From Brassica napus (Eukaryota; Streptophyta; Magnoliopsida; Brassicales; Brassicaceae): 64,000 nt of DNA. Each line of letters begins with the position of its first letter. Position 1 is the stretch's first letter. A model generated the notes under the pieces. It had not been told where the DNA came from and made no database searches. It saw only the letters and a program-made list of their open reading frames with translations. The DNA lies in NCBI RefSeq assembly GCF_020379485.1, contig NC_063437.1, positions 1,178,001 through 1,242,000 of the forward strand, in the 5' to 3' direction. The translations under genes and the position numbers were made by a program. This document shows, piece by piece, positions 39,592-53,600 of the stretch.

Positions 39592-39938
39592 TATGCATGT
39601 TAATCCCGATGCATGTTTGACTATTTTGCCATTTTTTACAATGTTATTAGTGAATGCTAATTAAATTATGTAGTAAGAATTGTTATCTTTATTTCGGTCT
39701 AAAGCCGAAAAACAATGCGTCTAACAGAGCGCTGAGTATACAAATTACGGTTTTTCATAACCGGGTCAAAAGTCCAAGTTGATTTATGGGAAATTAGTAA
39801 TAGATTCTTACTTTTAACATTTAACATCTATATGATCCAGCTTTTGACCCAATAAGTTCTAATAGTTTCAAAACAATCCTCAAGAACAGAGAATGTTAAT
39901 GATGGTTGAATTGAGTTACACTTTTCTTTTGCGTCACA

Positions 39939-40153
39939 ATGTTGAACATTAACGGTTCCGCGAGAGGAGTAAAGTAGTTCTTGGCAGCTATAAGTGGGAG
40001 CCTTTTTAACGCTTCTGAGACATCAACGTTGTCCAAACTAGAGATGATGCTGCAACTAGGAGATCTTCAGAAGATTAATCAGAGAGCTGACCTTCATGCA
40101 TTGCAGCAGCCTGAAAAGCCTGGCTTCGAACATCTCAGGAAGAAGGTGAAATA
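39939..40153 (+). pseudogene. Decayed coding fragment, unrecognised
   Basis: A plus-strand frame starts ATG at 39939, has one stop (TAG near 39975) and then runs open to 40153. The product includes SGSLFNASETSTLSKLEM and QKINQRADLHALQQP. Further coding-like pieces in other frames lie at about 40290-40420. The composition is that of a real protein rather than random AT-rich DNA. By gene order a relic of the At3g59780 (rhodanese-domain) neighbour is possible, but no domain can be named. Unit B has no counterpart. Confidence 0.3.
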
Positions 40154-41123
40154 AAGAGGGAAACACCATTTGTCTCACGTTTTCCTGCAGTCCATGAGAA
40201 AGCTTGAGCTCCAAGTTTCACCGATGCAAACGACAACCTTAAAGAAGAAGAGGAAGAAACAATCTTTGTTAAGAATAAGCAGAGGTTTTATTATGAATAA
40301 TGGTGGCGCTTTTATACCTTGACATGCGTCAGAGAGGAGCCATACAAGCATTCCCTGACAAATATCAAATCACAGCCGTGAGTTTCTCAGATGCAGCTGA
40401 TAACTGGTATGAGCCTTAAGTCCAGACGGGTCTTATCTTCTCACTAATGCTATGGACTGTAAGCTCTGTGTATGGGTTATGAGTTATGCGTCCTTGTGGA
40501 AATGTGTGTATGTATGGGTTCTGTATAAGCTCCCACGTCACAATGTTTCTGTCAATGAGTTTGTTGTAGTGATAAACTGATTTATCTAGGTGAGATTATG
40601 TTCCCCAAATCATTTAAAACAGAGACACCAACCTTGATCATAATCATGTTTTAAGTTAAACAGAGACACCAACCTTTGATCATAATTCATATATTTCATG
40701 ATCATAATCATGTTTTAAGTTAGATTGAGACTTAGTGTTCATAAGCTTGCTATGGTTGTTGTCAATTTCATCTTACACACTTTTTTTTGTATTCAAATTG
40801 AAATAATGGTTCTTTCTTCTCTCTTACATCTATATCTTCGTTGAGGATTTGAAGTATCTCTAACATCTTGTTTTTGCATAATCTCATTTTTCTTAAACAT
40901 TTTCAGTATCCTGCATTATCAGTTGGTTACTGTTTGTTTTCTCTCTCTAGTTCATTGAGGTAAATATTATATAATCTTACAATACCAAATATAGTTTATT
41001 TAGGATATCTAGCACAATATCTTAATACATAGAAATATTTTATGAGTTGAGAAGACTGATGACGATTTTTTCATGAATTGCAATTCCAAGGCAAAGTCAA
41101 TGTTCGTTTTCAACTGCTGTTGG

Positions 41124-42964
<1,841 letters not shown>

Positions 42965-44710
42965 GATTGCTCTAGTTCTTTCAGTTTGGGTGGTAAGGTA
43001 TTTGTTTCGTTTTTGTTGAGTTGATTGTATGAGAGAAGGAAATATATATAGTGACTGAGTAAGCATGGATGTCTAACTCACACCCACATATAAGAATTTA
43101 TGGTAAAATCTAATACATATCTCTTTGTCATCTCTTAATTTTATGTTAGATAACTTAGACATATCCAGACATTCACGTGGCTCACGCTAATAGGTTTTAT
43201 CCACGTGGTTCACACTAATAGGTCTATTTGTATTACAATATTTGTCGTGGAGCGATAAATGGATATCTATGAAAAATATTTAGAAGTATTGAGTTTTATT
43301 ATTTTTTCACTATTTTAAGTAGTAGTTCCTATTAATGGAATGCTATCAATCCATTTTTCTAATATATTCTTGAAGGTTTAGTTTTTAGGTATTAATCATA
43401 TGAATGTATTAATAAATAGTTACACATATAATAATATGCTCATATATAGATAAATGAGGTTATAAAGATATCTAACAGTATAAGTTTTGAAATTTAAATG
43501 TCTTTAAATAATTATTTATTATACAACAATGTTGTTGTTAATTCATTTTCTTTATAAACTCTTAGCTTTACTTTAGTTCTTCAATATATATCCACATAAA
43601 TTCTATGTCATTTTGATTATTGACAAACAATCATAAATAAATTATCAAAACTATCATTTCATTGTTTTTCTATAATATACAATTAGAAAAGCGTTTATAC
43701 GTTTTTATATCACATATACATCTTACAAAATTATAATTTTCCGAAATCATATCAGTGCTTTTGTTTCTTTAATTGTTTATTTTGTTTGTGTTCTCCTAAC
43801 AAATGATGTCTACTAATTTTGAATAAAAGATTTAGCTATAAAAACTGTTTCAAATTTGTTAATTCATCACCCTACAGGCTTATTTGTAGTTGGCAGAATT
43901 TTGTAGTTTTTTTCAAATTACCTCTAACATGTAAGAAAAGTGTACATTTGATTTTACTATAAACATGGTAACAAATCTTGGATACATTTCTTTTTATTTC
44001 ATTCCCTATTTTTTACATAGAGATTTATTAAAATATTTTATTTACATTTTCTATTTTGTGACTAAAATCATAAATTCAGTATATTAATATTGTATAAAGG
44101 AAGTTAATTTTACTTTTTTTTGTTTTCTATATAGTAGGAAACTCATATCACACCTTGAGGTATATAATTTACTATACATTGAACTTAAATTTAGTTTGCA
44201 AGTCTATCAGATGCAAAATTTGGTAGATTAAGATACCCTTCTTTTTAGAGAATAAAATATATATTATTTCCTACAAAAATATAATTACTTCCCTTTTGCT
44301 AGACTTGCAATTCTTTTGGTAATGATATGATTCTTATTACAGCTGCTACCAAAGCAAACTACAACAAATATTTGTGACTCAAATGGTTACATTTTTCCTA
44401 TATCCTGAAAATACATTTTGAATTAATAACAAAAAAGGTAGTCCAGCAATCCAATGATCATTCCACTGTATCACCACTTTTTCTCAATCTATTAAAAAAG
44501 ATCATTGTCTTTCTCGAACTCGTTCACACGAAATGGGCCTCGGACCATGCGGTCCACTTCTTTCTCGGCTCATTTAGATTACTGACCGAAATTGGGTCCA
44601 ACATGTATTGTTCATAATTAATGTTTTAAATATGCTTACACTGTTACACATTCAAAAATAGTTAGTTGTGATTGAGCACTAGCTAGGGGTCTAAGGGAAA
44701 TGAGGACAAT

Positions 44711-45435
44711 TTTTTTATGTTTTAGTGTAAATGTTATAGTATATTTTTGGTGTAAATGTTAAATTCATACCAAAGCTTTTCTTTTACAACGTTCGTGAAA
44801 ATCCACTTATTACAACGAGAAAGAAATAAGATAGAGCAAGCAGTTTCAAAAAGATCAAAAACCCTAAGGAACATGAGGCGGTAGGCGGAAGTAGACTAGC
44901 AGGGGAGAAGGCAAAGAAGCGGATGATGGAGGAATGGAGATAAGTCGATCACGCCTTATGCGATCAACACGCGCAATGACTCCAGTCTCAGTTGTTGACG
45001 TTTGTTGGAAGGTGCACATGTTCCTCTCTCGCCACATGCAGTATCTGATACATTGCAGCAAGAGCTTGATCACAGCTGGTAACCCGAAGACGAGACGACA
45101 TGATAACTTGAAAGAATACCCGCAACCGCTTGAAGCAATGATGGAGGAGTGGGAATGGAGAGTCCACATAAATGAGCCCAGATCGCAGACACAAAGGAAC
45201 ATTGGAAGAATAAGTGAGGATGAAACTCATGTCCTGTTGAGCATAGAACACACTGCAAAAGGACAGCAAGACCCCAAGAAGCTAGCATGTCCTTTGTTGG
45301 TAATCTCGATAGCATTGCCATCCATGTAATGAAAATGCATTTTGGGATCTCTTCCTTGAACCAGACCATAGAATGCTATTGGACTATAGGAGCTATCTCA
45401 CGGATGGTGTGCCATGTTGCCTTTCTGGAGAACTT
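44711..45435 (-). mobile_element. 5'-truncated LINE 3' fragment in unit B
   Basis: On the minus strand, 45369 to about 45075 encodes a zf-RVT region (VWFKEEIPKCIFITWMAML, then HLFFQCSFVSAIW) typical of plant LINE ORF2 C-termini. The frame then shifts twice, giving WRERN (about 45095-45040) and a Pro/Ser-rich tail ending near 44864. A T run at 44711 is the poly(A) tail. The fragment interrupts sequence that is continuous in unit A, so it is younger than the duplication. Confidence 0.75.
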
Positions 45436-46138
45436 AGGAACATAATGTTATTCATATATCAATTCACATATGCATGTGAATCACGATGTATGTTAGACTA
45501 TTTTGCCATTTTTTACAATGCTATCAGTGAATGCGAAATAAAGTATGTAGTAAGAATTAGAGTTATTATCTTTATCTCGGCCTAAAACCAAAACAATACG
45601 TTTATCAAAACACTGAGTATACAAATTACGGTCTTTCAAAACTGGGTCTAAAGTCCAAGTTGATTTTGGGAATATTTAGTTTTTGATATTTTATTCTTAT
45701 TTTTAAAAATTGGCTGAATTAATTTTGATTTATATTTTTAATGTTAATTTTTAAAAATGAGTGTATACCTTAATTCTTGTGCATACACCCAAAACATCAA
45801 ATATTTTAGAAGAGAGGGAGTATTAGATTTATATTTTTAACCTGTGACTTTTATATGATCTAGCTTTTGACCCAATAAGTTCTATGTGAGATCTGATAAG
45901 TTATCTATAGAGTGTATAAAGATTTTTGTCGAGTGTTTTGTTATTTGGAACTAATCGTCCCTTTAAATTATTAGAATTTAACCATAACCCTCTCTCATCA
46001 ATAAAAGATTACATGGGTAACTGTTCAGCTTCGGTTCCCCAGATCATTTAAAACAGAGACACCAACCGTTGAGATTCTTCTTAAACCTCTCGTGTTCCTC
46101 CCTCTCTCCTTACTTATTTGCCATTATACAACTGCTGC

Positions 46139-47507
46139 TAAGGACATCTCCAACCCTACTCCATTTTTGACTCCAAGCTTAATTTTGGAATAAAATCTTC
46201 TCCAATCGCACTTCATATTCAACTCCAAAATAGAGTAATGGCTAGGGTTACTCCATTTATGGAGTAATCTTACCCATTACTCTATTTTGGAGTTGAACTT
46301 TTTCTATTTATGAAATAGTCCTTTTAATCTTTAATGTTTTTATTTCATAATTAAAATAATATAATAACATGAAAAAATATAATAATCCGTAAAATATTAT
46401 TTAATTGTTTACATAAAATATGCATAAACTCATAAAAGTCAAAACTAAGAATAAATAATATAAAAAAATATATAATATAATATAAAATAAATAAGTGATT
46501 TAATAATCCGATAAATTGTTTTCGAAACTACCAAAATCGGTGAAGTATTATTCAAACGGAATAGATGAGTTTTTTAATCTTGTGGATCAAAATTGATTGA
46601 TAATATTTGTACTTGTTGAACTTGATATATGCACAAACAATGGGACCCAGTGCATAATTCAAATTGCAAAACAAAACTTTGTTTTTCTTTATGTTCTTTT
46701 AATGCATATAAATATTTTTGAATTAGAAAAATTGCATATACTGCACGAATTGAAAATGGAAGATAATCTCTAGTTGTATTTTTAATGATAAATAATTAAT
46801 TTAAATAAAATATAATATTATTATGATAAAATATGATAAACATAATATATTATTATGGAAATTTTGTAAACATAATAGTTGGGTTAATTCTCAGATTTGG
46901 AGCTATCTTATGAGAGGTATTCTGGGACACTCTTATACAACTGATTGGAATGAAGTGCTAGAGTTGTTGGGTAGTACAGATAGAGATAAGAAGAAGGTGT
47001 TTTGCTTCAGATATGCCTTTCAAGCTAGTATTCACATGATTTGGAGAGAAAGAAATAAAATCAAGCATGGTGAGAAGCCTCTTCCTATTGCTGTCGTAAA
47101 GAAGGTGCTTGATAAAGGAGTTAGAAACAAGCTGAGTTTGATGAGATTTAAAGGAGGTAAAGGGTTGGAAGGCATGTTACAATACTGGTTTACCACAAGA
47201 GTGTAGATAAGGGTTTTTATCGTTTTGGAGTTATGAGTATATGATAGGGTTTCATTTTTCTTTGGTCCACACTTTGTTGTAAAAAGGCTTTTGATTGAAT
47301 AAAATTTAGCATTCATTCAAAAAAAAAAAAAAAAAATAGTTGGGTTAATTGTTAAATTTTTATAAGTTGAAAGTACTACTAACAATTATTAACTAATTAA
47401 AAAAAGAATATTTTTTTTGAGTAAAAAATGGAGTAATACATTGGAGTAAAACTCAACTCCATTTTGGAGTTACACCATTTTGGAGTAATACATTGGAGAT
47501 GCTCTAA
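46139..47507. mobile_element. PIF/Harbinger-like MITE with TAA target duplication
   Basis: The termini are GGACATCTCCAACCCTACTCC (from 46142) and, on the other strand, GAGCATCTCCAATGTATTACTCC (from 47504). Both sides are flanked by TAA (46139-46141, 47505-47507), the usual 3-bp PIF/Harbinger duplication. Repeated ACTCCAAAAT-type motifs lie inside both ends. The element proper is about 0.9 kb because a LINE fragment is inserted at 46890-47334. No transposase is seen. Confidence 0.72.
46874..47350 (+). mobile_element. 5'-truncated LINE fragment nested in the PIF element
   Basis: Flanked by the perfect 16-bp duplication AATAGTTGGGTTAATT (46874-46889 and 47335-47350) and ending in an A run at about 47319-47336. 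The 46890-47206 frame encodes the end of a plant LINE ORF2, including WSYLMRGILGHSYTTDW and IWRERNKIKHG, and stops at FTTRV. Only the last ~450 bp of the element was copied. Confidence 0.88.
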
Positions 47508-47556
47508 CTCAATCTTAAGGTTCACTCTTTAGAGCTTTGTCTTAAGGATCTTTAGT

Positions 47557-49749
47557 ATGAATCCCCACAAGGGCATCGACCTTGATGCTGTTGCAAACTT
47601 TCTCAGGGAGGGTGCTATAGGACATCATCTTGTAAAGGCTGCGTATGAAGGTATGCGTGAAGTAAGTTACACTAACTTGAAATCCAAGATGAAGATAACT
47701 CTGAACTCAGCTATGTTCTAGCAAACACTGATCGTTATATAGATAGTATTGCTAGAGGAGGGAGTCATTGTCTAGCACAAGATACTTTCTTCCTCGAGTA
47801 CGATCTCCGGGCTAACTTGTTAGCTAAATTGGTTTATGGCAAAATACACTGTTTGGGTCTGTCTTTCAGAGTTGACTGGGTTTTGCGAGAGGTAGTGGCC
47901 AGATTATACAATGGCAAGCCAAGAAAGGTGAACATGCCAAATTATTTGAGAAGGGAACTAGAAGAAGGCATGGTGAGGGATTTAACTAGATTTGTTCATG
48001 TGACAAGATCCGAGGCTCAGAGGTTGGTTCCATTGTTTCGATCGGTGCATACGTGCAATGTAAGCTAACTAGGATGGTTAAAGGATGTTTGATCTACCTG
48101 GACCATCTTGAGAGTGGAACCAACACATATGCGACCGCTAATATCGAGACTATAGATTATAAAGTCAAGGAGCTTCTGACTGCAATGAGTTTCAGAAACA
48201 CTGCTTATGTATTTACCCCTGTTCGAAAACGCGGCCGCCTAGCCGCCTAGGCGGCGGCCTGGGCGCTCGGCGTCGAAGGCCCGCTTCGATTTTAGCCAAA
48301 ACATCGTAACTAATCGGAAACACAATTAATCGCTTAAAAAAACGATTAATCGCCGATTAATCGGACACAAACCGATTTATTCAACTAAATTTTGGACTTT
48401 GGTGACAAATTATTGGGCCATGGAAGAGGCCCAGTTGTCTGGAAAGATTGGAGACTTTCTCCTTGTATTTATAGAAGACTCAAGACTCCTCTTAGAGTTA
48501 AATTAGTCGATGTGGGACAAGTGCAGTTGGTTTCTAAATTTTTTTTTCTTGTCTCGCGCAATTAAAAATAACAGAGAAGTTGAAACTCAGAAGAATCGAA
48601 CCCTGGACCTCTTACCGCATGACATGACTCCCGTATTACTGGCCTACGTTGTTCCTCTGTCTAATATTTACATGTACTAATATATATACATACATTTATA
48701 ATTAAAAAATAATAAAAACTAATCCCCGCGTATATCCCGATTAATCCCCGATTTTTCGGTAACTCGCTAGGCCCGGGATCACCGCCCGACTAGCGCCTAG
48801 CGTAGTTTTGAACAGGGATATTTACCAAGTATCAGGATGATCCAGCATGCAACCTGATACTGTATGCAATGTGTCAGCAGTACCCCAGCCCTCTTTTTGG
48901 AGGTGTGGATCATGTTAAGATACCAGCTGATGGGGATGCTATCTACTTGGTTGGTTACTCGCCAATAAAACATTACCATAACGTTGTGGGGTCGCCTGAG
49001 CGTATAATGGGTACATTGATGGTTTACTCCCATCAGTTTTGGCTATGGGAAGAGTTGGAGTCAGCAACGATAATAGCTTGTTTCCTGAGACAGAACAGGT
49101 ACCTTGATGTGGTTGGTCTACCTGCTGTTGTTGGCCAATGTGATTTGATCTACACTTCTTTGAGTGGGAATGTAGATGGGGAAGGAGTAAGAGAGAAGAC
49201 TATACTGTCTAAGGAAGCAGCGGTTATGTTGGGTAGGTTTCATCAGATGGCATGTTTAGTGCTATTCAAGGATATGGACACTAGTTTTTGGAACGATGCA
49301 GATCGTAATAGGACCATGAAGTCGTTAGTACAGATGGTGTCAAACTCATTGCGTACATGGAGGAACAAATGAGTAGTGGGATACTTCAAATGTCAAACGG
49401 TATGGATTGGTTGAAGTATATTGACGATGAGACTATGGAAAGGCTGAGAAAGTATTCTGTATTTGAAGGGCTTTGGCTGGTTAAGTCGGACCCGGATAAG
49501 GTGTTGAAAGATGGTGTGATCAGATGTCTCAAGCGAGGTGTAAATGACCAGACCAGTATCCGTATCCCTGGTCTGAACAGTGATGATAGCTTCGACGTTT
49601 TGAAGGAAGAAGTTACTCTTGGTGGTGGTGATTCTGAACTACAATTCGCAGAGGGAGCTTTCAGTTTGAAGCTGGCTTGCATTGAGAGGATTGAAGGACT
49701 TAGGAAGATTTTTTCATTCTCGCAGGAGGGGACATCGTCATTCATCTGA
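47557..49749 (+). pseudogene. Broken long coding sequence, unrecognised; possibly virus-derived
   Basis: Coding-like sequence begins at the ATG at 47557 and continues in four blocks: 47557 to about 47680, about 47690-48055, about 48055-48217 together with 48829 to about 49370, and about 49370-49749. Frame changes occur near 47685, 48058 and 49368, and a hAT-like element splits the third block. Without the element it covers about 1.6 kb. It has no introns, no signal peptide and no plant domain I recognise. The length, lack of introns and globular, Trp/Leu-rich character are compatible with an endogenised RNA-virus structural (capsid or nucleocapsid) gene, which are known in Brassicaceae genomes. 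That is a hypothesis only. An unrecognised host gene is equally allowed. Confidence 0.4.
48210..48836. mobile_element. Non-autonomous hAT-like element
   Basis: The 611-bp insert (48218-48828) is flanked by the 8-bp duplication TATTTACC (48210-48217 and 48829-48836), the hAT length. Its ends are inverted: CCTGTTCGAAAAC at the left and GTTTTGAACAGG at the right. GC-rich CCTAGGCGGC-type palindromes and CGATTAATCG motifs lie inside both ends. A tRNA-like B-box on the minus strand (GGTTCGATTCTT, near 48600) lies inside. It interrupts the reading frame of the broken gene. Confidence 0.8.
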
Positions 49750-50430
49750 CTGATTGTTAAATTCAAAAGAAAGATCTGTCTGAATGTCACCACCAAGTTA
49801 GCTATATAACCTATGTTCGTTCTTTGTTTTGATCTTTTTGCTTTTACTACTTATTGTTATGGAACACAGAGAATATATTTTCTTGGTGGTGTTCTGTAGA
49901 ATGTTTCTGCATTTCCAGGATTAAACATTTTCTTATTTCACAAAAAGAGAAGAAGATCTGCGTGTAAGAAGATTGAATACGAGAACATATATATAGTAAC
50001 ATCAAATTTTGACGACAAGAAAAGCAACCAAAAAGATAAGGTGGGGTCGGATGAATAAGAACACATTCCCCCACGTTCACTTATGGTCACTTGGTTGGTG
50101 AGATCAAAAATATTTTCATTTATATGTATAAAATCAAATATGCAGTTTGATAATTGCAAAATAACTAAATCTAATTAAAGTGACAAAGAAAAGTAATTAT
50201 ATATGTATGTTTAACCAACAAAAATAGGATAAAACAATAAAACAGATAATAATAGTAATAAATATAATATAATATAATATTTCCTTACTATCGTGATCAA
50301 ATGAAACATATATAAAAGTAGTACAAGAAGCTTGGTCTGAAAATGGACCGTATCTGAAAAAAGAACTAATCGACGTGGGACATCACCTCATTTGTCCATC
50401 CTCCTCATCACTCAATCTCCTATACCTACT
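49750..50430. other. Intergenic, AT-rich
   Basis: No gene is supported. A TAATA/ATAAT-rich microsatellite lies at about 50245-50282. Short open frames here show no recognisable features. Confidence 0.5.
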
Positions 50431-51050
50431 AAAATCATCTATACCCATAACTCTTTAATGAATTGTGGAAAGACTAAACTGACCTTGATTTGGGGGGATG
50501 GGTTGAATGAAAATCGAAAATTGTAATGTGATTGGGTTGGGTTTGTGATTGAAATCGTTGGTTTGGGAAGTTTGGTTAATGGTTTTATTAAAAAAAAATT
50601 AATTGAGAAAAGCTTAATCTTCTTCCTCCCCCCCCGCAGCCCCCCCCGCTCCCCTCCCCGAGCAGCTCCCTCCCCCATCCCCGCTCCCCCATCCGGCTCT
50701 GTCGCCGCAGCTTCTCTCCTCCTCCTCCATTTTCAAAGTGTTTCCGGAGGTCTAGAGTTGGGTATTGCAGGTAAACTCAGGTCCCCCAACTTCTCTTGAG
50801 AAATGCATGTATTTGGAATCGAGCTAGGAGCAATGCACAACGGCATTGTTTAGTTGATGGGTCAATTAGTATAGCGATTTGGTATAAAATGCATTAATGT
50901 GGTTGAATTAAACGTTGATAGATGCGATTCGAAACCTAGTGTTTTGGATTATTGTTGGAAAACTGAGAAAAGTGGAATAACTAGGAAAACTCGAACAACT
51001 GGTATAACTTTGTTTTTGTTGATCTTGTGCGATATTTTTGGCAGGATAGA

Positions 51051-53600
51051 ATGACCAATAACGTATTCGTACATTTTACATATGAAGACTGCATGTATGG
51101 TATATCTGTGAAGGCATCAGTGGAGGATGTGACGTTGTCAATGTTACATGAAAAGATATATAAGAAGCTTGGGTTGGATGAACGTAAGGAAAAACTGAAA
51201 TTGAGCTACATTCCGATGGTGATACGTTGCAAGAAAGCTGTAACTATTGCTGATGATGACGATCTTTATGTTTACCTCGGATGTGTCGATAAAGAGAACC
51301 AAAGATGTCTTTTGGTTGTGGAGAGTAGTGAAAGGTCGGGAGCGAGACCACAAGATAAACTTTCGATAGCGGGTAAAAGTTCTGTTGGTATGAACTACAA
51401 CGATTTGCAGCTATTGGAACATGAAGTTGGACCTAATGCCATTACATTGTACGTTGGTGAGAACCAGGGGAATAACGAGGTGAGTGCTAAAGAGACTGGT
51501 ACTGGTATGGAGACTGATACTGGTATGGAGACTGATACGGCTGCGGAGACTGATACGGCTGCGGAGACTGATACAGGTATGGAGAATGATACGGCTGCGG
51601 AGACTGATAAAGGTATGGAGAATGATACGGCTGCGGAAACTGATACTGGTATGGAGAATGATACTGCTACGGAGAATGAAACGGCTGCGGAGAATGAAAC
51701 GGCTGCGGAGACTGATACCGTACATCCAACCGCCGATAAGTATGTTGAAGAGCCACCTGCAATAGTACGGAGTAGTTGTATAGAGGAATGGGGCGATGGT
51801 TTGAGTCTTAATAAACATGACGAATTTCCAAGTAAGAAGGCAATTCAGGAGATGGTGGATAGAGCTGCATATTGTGAATGTTATCGTTATGTCACTAAAA
51901 AGTCAGATCGAAATCGATTGGTGATAACATGTTCGCAAGCTGACTGCAAATGGGTAATACGAGCTTCAAGGATTGCTGGGACAGAAATTTTCTCAATAAA
52001 AAGCTACACGAAGATGCATACATGCTCGCGGACACAACAAAGTGACAGCAACGACAAGAGAAGAGCGTCAGCAGAAGTAGTGGCAAGTTTTTTGAATGAG
52101 GAATTCCCAGGAGATGTGCAAACTCCAACTCCAAAAGATATTAAGGCTCTGGTTAAGTCCAAACTTGGTGTCATGATATCCTACTCCACAGCATTGCGTG
52201 GAAAGAATTTGGCTTCTTGTGATACACGTGGTAGTCCGGAAGATAGCTACAGGATGATGTATAGCTATTTGTTCATGTTAGAGAAAATGAACACGGGAAC
52301 AAAAACTAGTGTGAAATTGGATGACTCAGGTAAATTCAAGTACCTCTTCATAGCGTTGGGAGCTTGCATTGAAGGGTTTGCAGTTATGAGAAAAGTGATT
52401 GTTGTCGATGCAACATGGCTGAAGAACGGATATGGGGGTGTTCTAATTTTTGCCAAAGCTCAAGATCCTAACCGTCATTGCTATCCACTTGCGTTTGCTG
52501 TACTTGATGGAGAGAATCATGCTAGTTGGACCTGGTTTTTTGAGATGCTTAGAAGCGTTATACCAGACTCTTCTGAACTGGTTTTCATGAGTGATAGAAA
52601 TCCAAGTCTGATATTTGCAATAGCAAACGTGTACCCTCAGGCTCACCATGGTCATTGTTTATGGCATTTGAAGGAAAATGTTAAAGGGCATGCTTCTAAC
52701 GTCACCAAAGATGTAGTCGGGCATAGATTCATGGAGTTGGGAAAGATGTACACAATGGCTGATTTCAATGCTGCTTACGAAAGATTTAAGCTAAGGTTCC
52801 CTTCAGCTTACACGTATGTGGAGGAGAAAACTGAAAAAGACAAATGGGCAAGGGTTTTTTTCCCACGTGACAGGTACAACTTGGACACAAGCAACAGCGT
52901 GGAATCAATGAACAAAGTGTTTAGAGAGGCAAGGAGGTGGGCCTTGATACCAATGCTGGATTGTATCATTAGGACATTCTCTGATTGGTTTAATCAACGT
53001 CGGAAGGATGCTGTTTCACAATCATTGGGTACCATGCTAGTGCCTCTGGTTGAGAACTACTTGCACGATCTATGGGTTCTTGCGCGAACGCTACCTGTGC
53101 GGGAGCTTAATAGTTATGAGCTAGAGTACGAGGTCAAGGATAGTCATGGGAAGATGTTTTTGACGAACTTGATTGCCAAAACTTGTACTTGCAAGGTGTG
53201 GGATTATGAAAAGATTCCTTGTCTGCACGGACTGGCTGCTTATATCTATTACACTAATGAGGTGGATAATGGGGGTGGTAGGAGCCGTGATATCAACATA
53301 GTATATCATGAGTTGTGCTCAAAATACTATTGGACGGAACTGTGGGCATTGGCGTATTGCAGGACAATTTATGCTGTGCCAGACATGTCTGTATGGGAAG
53401 TCCCGGATCACATCAGGGAGCTGAAGATCATACCTCCGGATCCTATCAAGCGGAAGGGAAGGAAAAGAGTTAATAGACTTCCATCTGGTGGAGAACGCCG
53501 TAGGAGGACACAGAACAAAAAGCGGCCTAGGCAAAATTTTGGTTTCAATTGGCTGTTATTTGGAAATGGTTCAAGCCCTTCAGAGCAGAACACGGCCTAA
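51051..53600 (+). CDS. Mutator-like (MULE) transposase
   Basis: The start is placed at the ATG at 51051, just after a splice acceptor (TTTTTGGCAG); a leader exon lies at about 50590-50770. The protein has about 849 residues. The N-terminus resembles the ubiquitin/PB1-like fold common in plant MULE proteins. An acidic Thr/Glu repeat follows (51490-51720). Next come a MuDR-type zinc-binding region with C-x4-C and a later HTC (CSQADCKW...MHTC), the DDE core (VVDATW; FMSDRNPSL; HCLWH) and a SWIM finger (CTCKVWDYEKIPCLHG). The tail is basic. The frame is uninterrupted, so the transposase may still be functional. Terminal inverted repeats were not found, as in several Arabidopsis non-TIR MULEs. Confidence 0.93.
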   Translation: MTNNVFVHFTYEDCMYGISVKASVEDVTLSMLHEKIYKKLGLDERKEKLKLSYIPMVIRCKKAVTIADDDDLYVYLGCVDKENQRCLLVVESSERSGARPQDKLSIAGKSSVGMNYNDLQLLEHEVGPNAITLYVGENQGNNEVSAKETGTGMETDTGMETDTAAETDTAAETDTGMENDTAAETDKGMENDTAAETDTGMENDTATENETAAENETAAETDTVHPTADKYVEEPPAIVRSSCIEEWGDGLSLNKHDEFPSKKAIQEMVDRAAYCECYRYVTKKSDRNRLVITCSQADCKWVIRASRIAGTEIFSIKSYTKMHTCSRTQQSDSNDKRRASAEVVASFLNEEFPGDVQTPTPKDIKALVKSKLGVMISYSTALRGKNLASCDTRGSPEDSYRMMYSYLFMLEKMNTGTKTSVKLDDSGKFKYLFIALGACIEGFAVMRKVIVVDATWLKNGYGGVLIFAKAQDPNRHCYPLAFAVLDGENHASWTWFFEMLRSVIPDSSELVFMSDRNPSLIFAIANVYPQAHHGHCLWHLKENVKGHASNVTKDVVGHRFMELGKMYTMADFNAAYERFKLRFPSAYTYVEEKTEKDKWARVFFPRDRYNLDTSNSVESMNKVFREARRWALIPMLDCIIRTFSDWFNQRRKDAVSQSLGTMLVPLVENYLHDLWVLARTLPVRELNSYELEYEVKDSHGKMFLTNLIAKTCTCKVWDYEKIPCLHGLAAYIYYTNEVDNGGGRSRDINIVYHELCSKYYWTELWALAYCRTIYAVPDMSVWEVPDHIRELKIIPPDPIKRKGRKRVNRLPSGGERRRRTQNKKRPRQNFGFNWLLFGNGSSPSEQNTA
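51488..51720 (+). repeat. In-frame 15/30-bp minisatellite in the MULE gene
   Basis: About fifteen near-copies of GAGACTGATACGGCTGCG / GAGACTGATACTGGTATG encode alternating ETDTAA and ETDTGM units. The result is a long, acidic, probably disordered linker between the N-terminal domain and the zinc-binding region. The copies are nearly identical, indicating recent expansion. Confidence 0.85.

Noticed and set aside
48590..48660. tRNA gene on the minus strand
   Set aside because: A B-box-like GGTTCGATTC is present, but no cloverleaf can be drawn, and it lies inside the hAT-like element.
51411..51818. 135-codon minus-strand frame with SLRSRISLHTSI-type repeats
   Set aside because: It is the antisense reading of the in-frame minisatellite in the MULE transposase.
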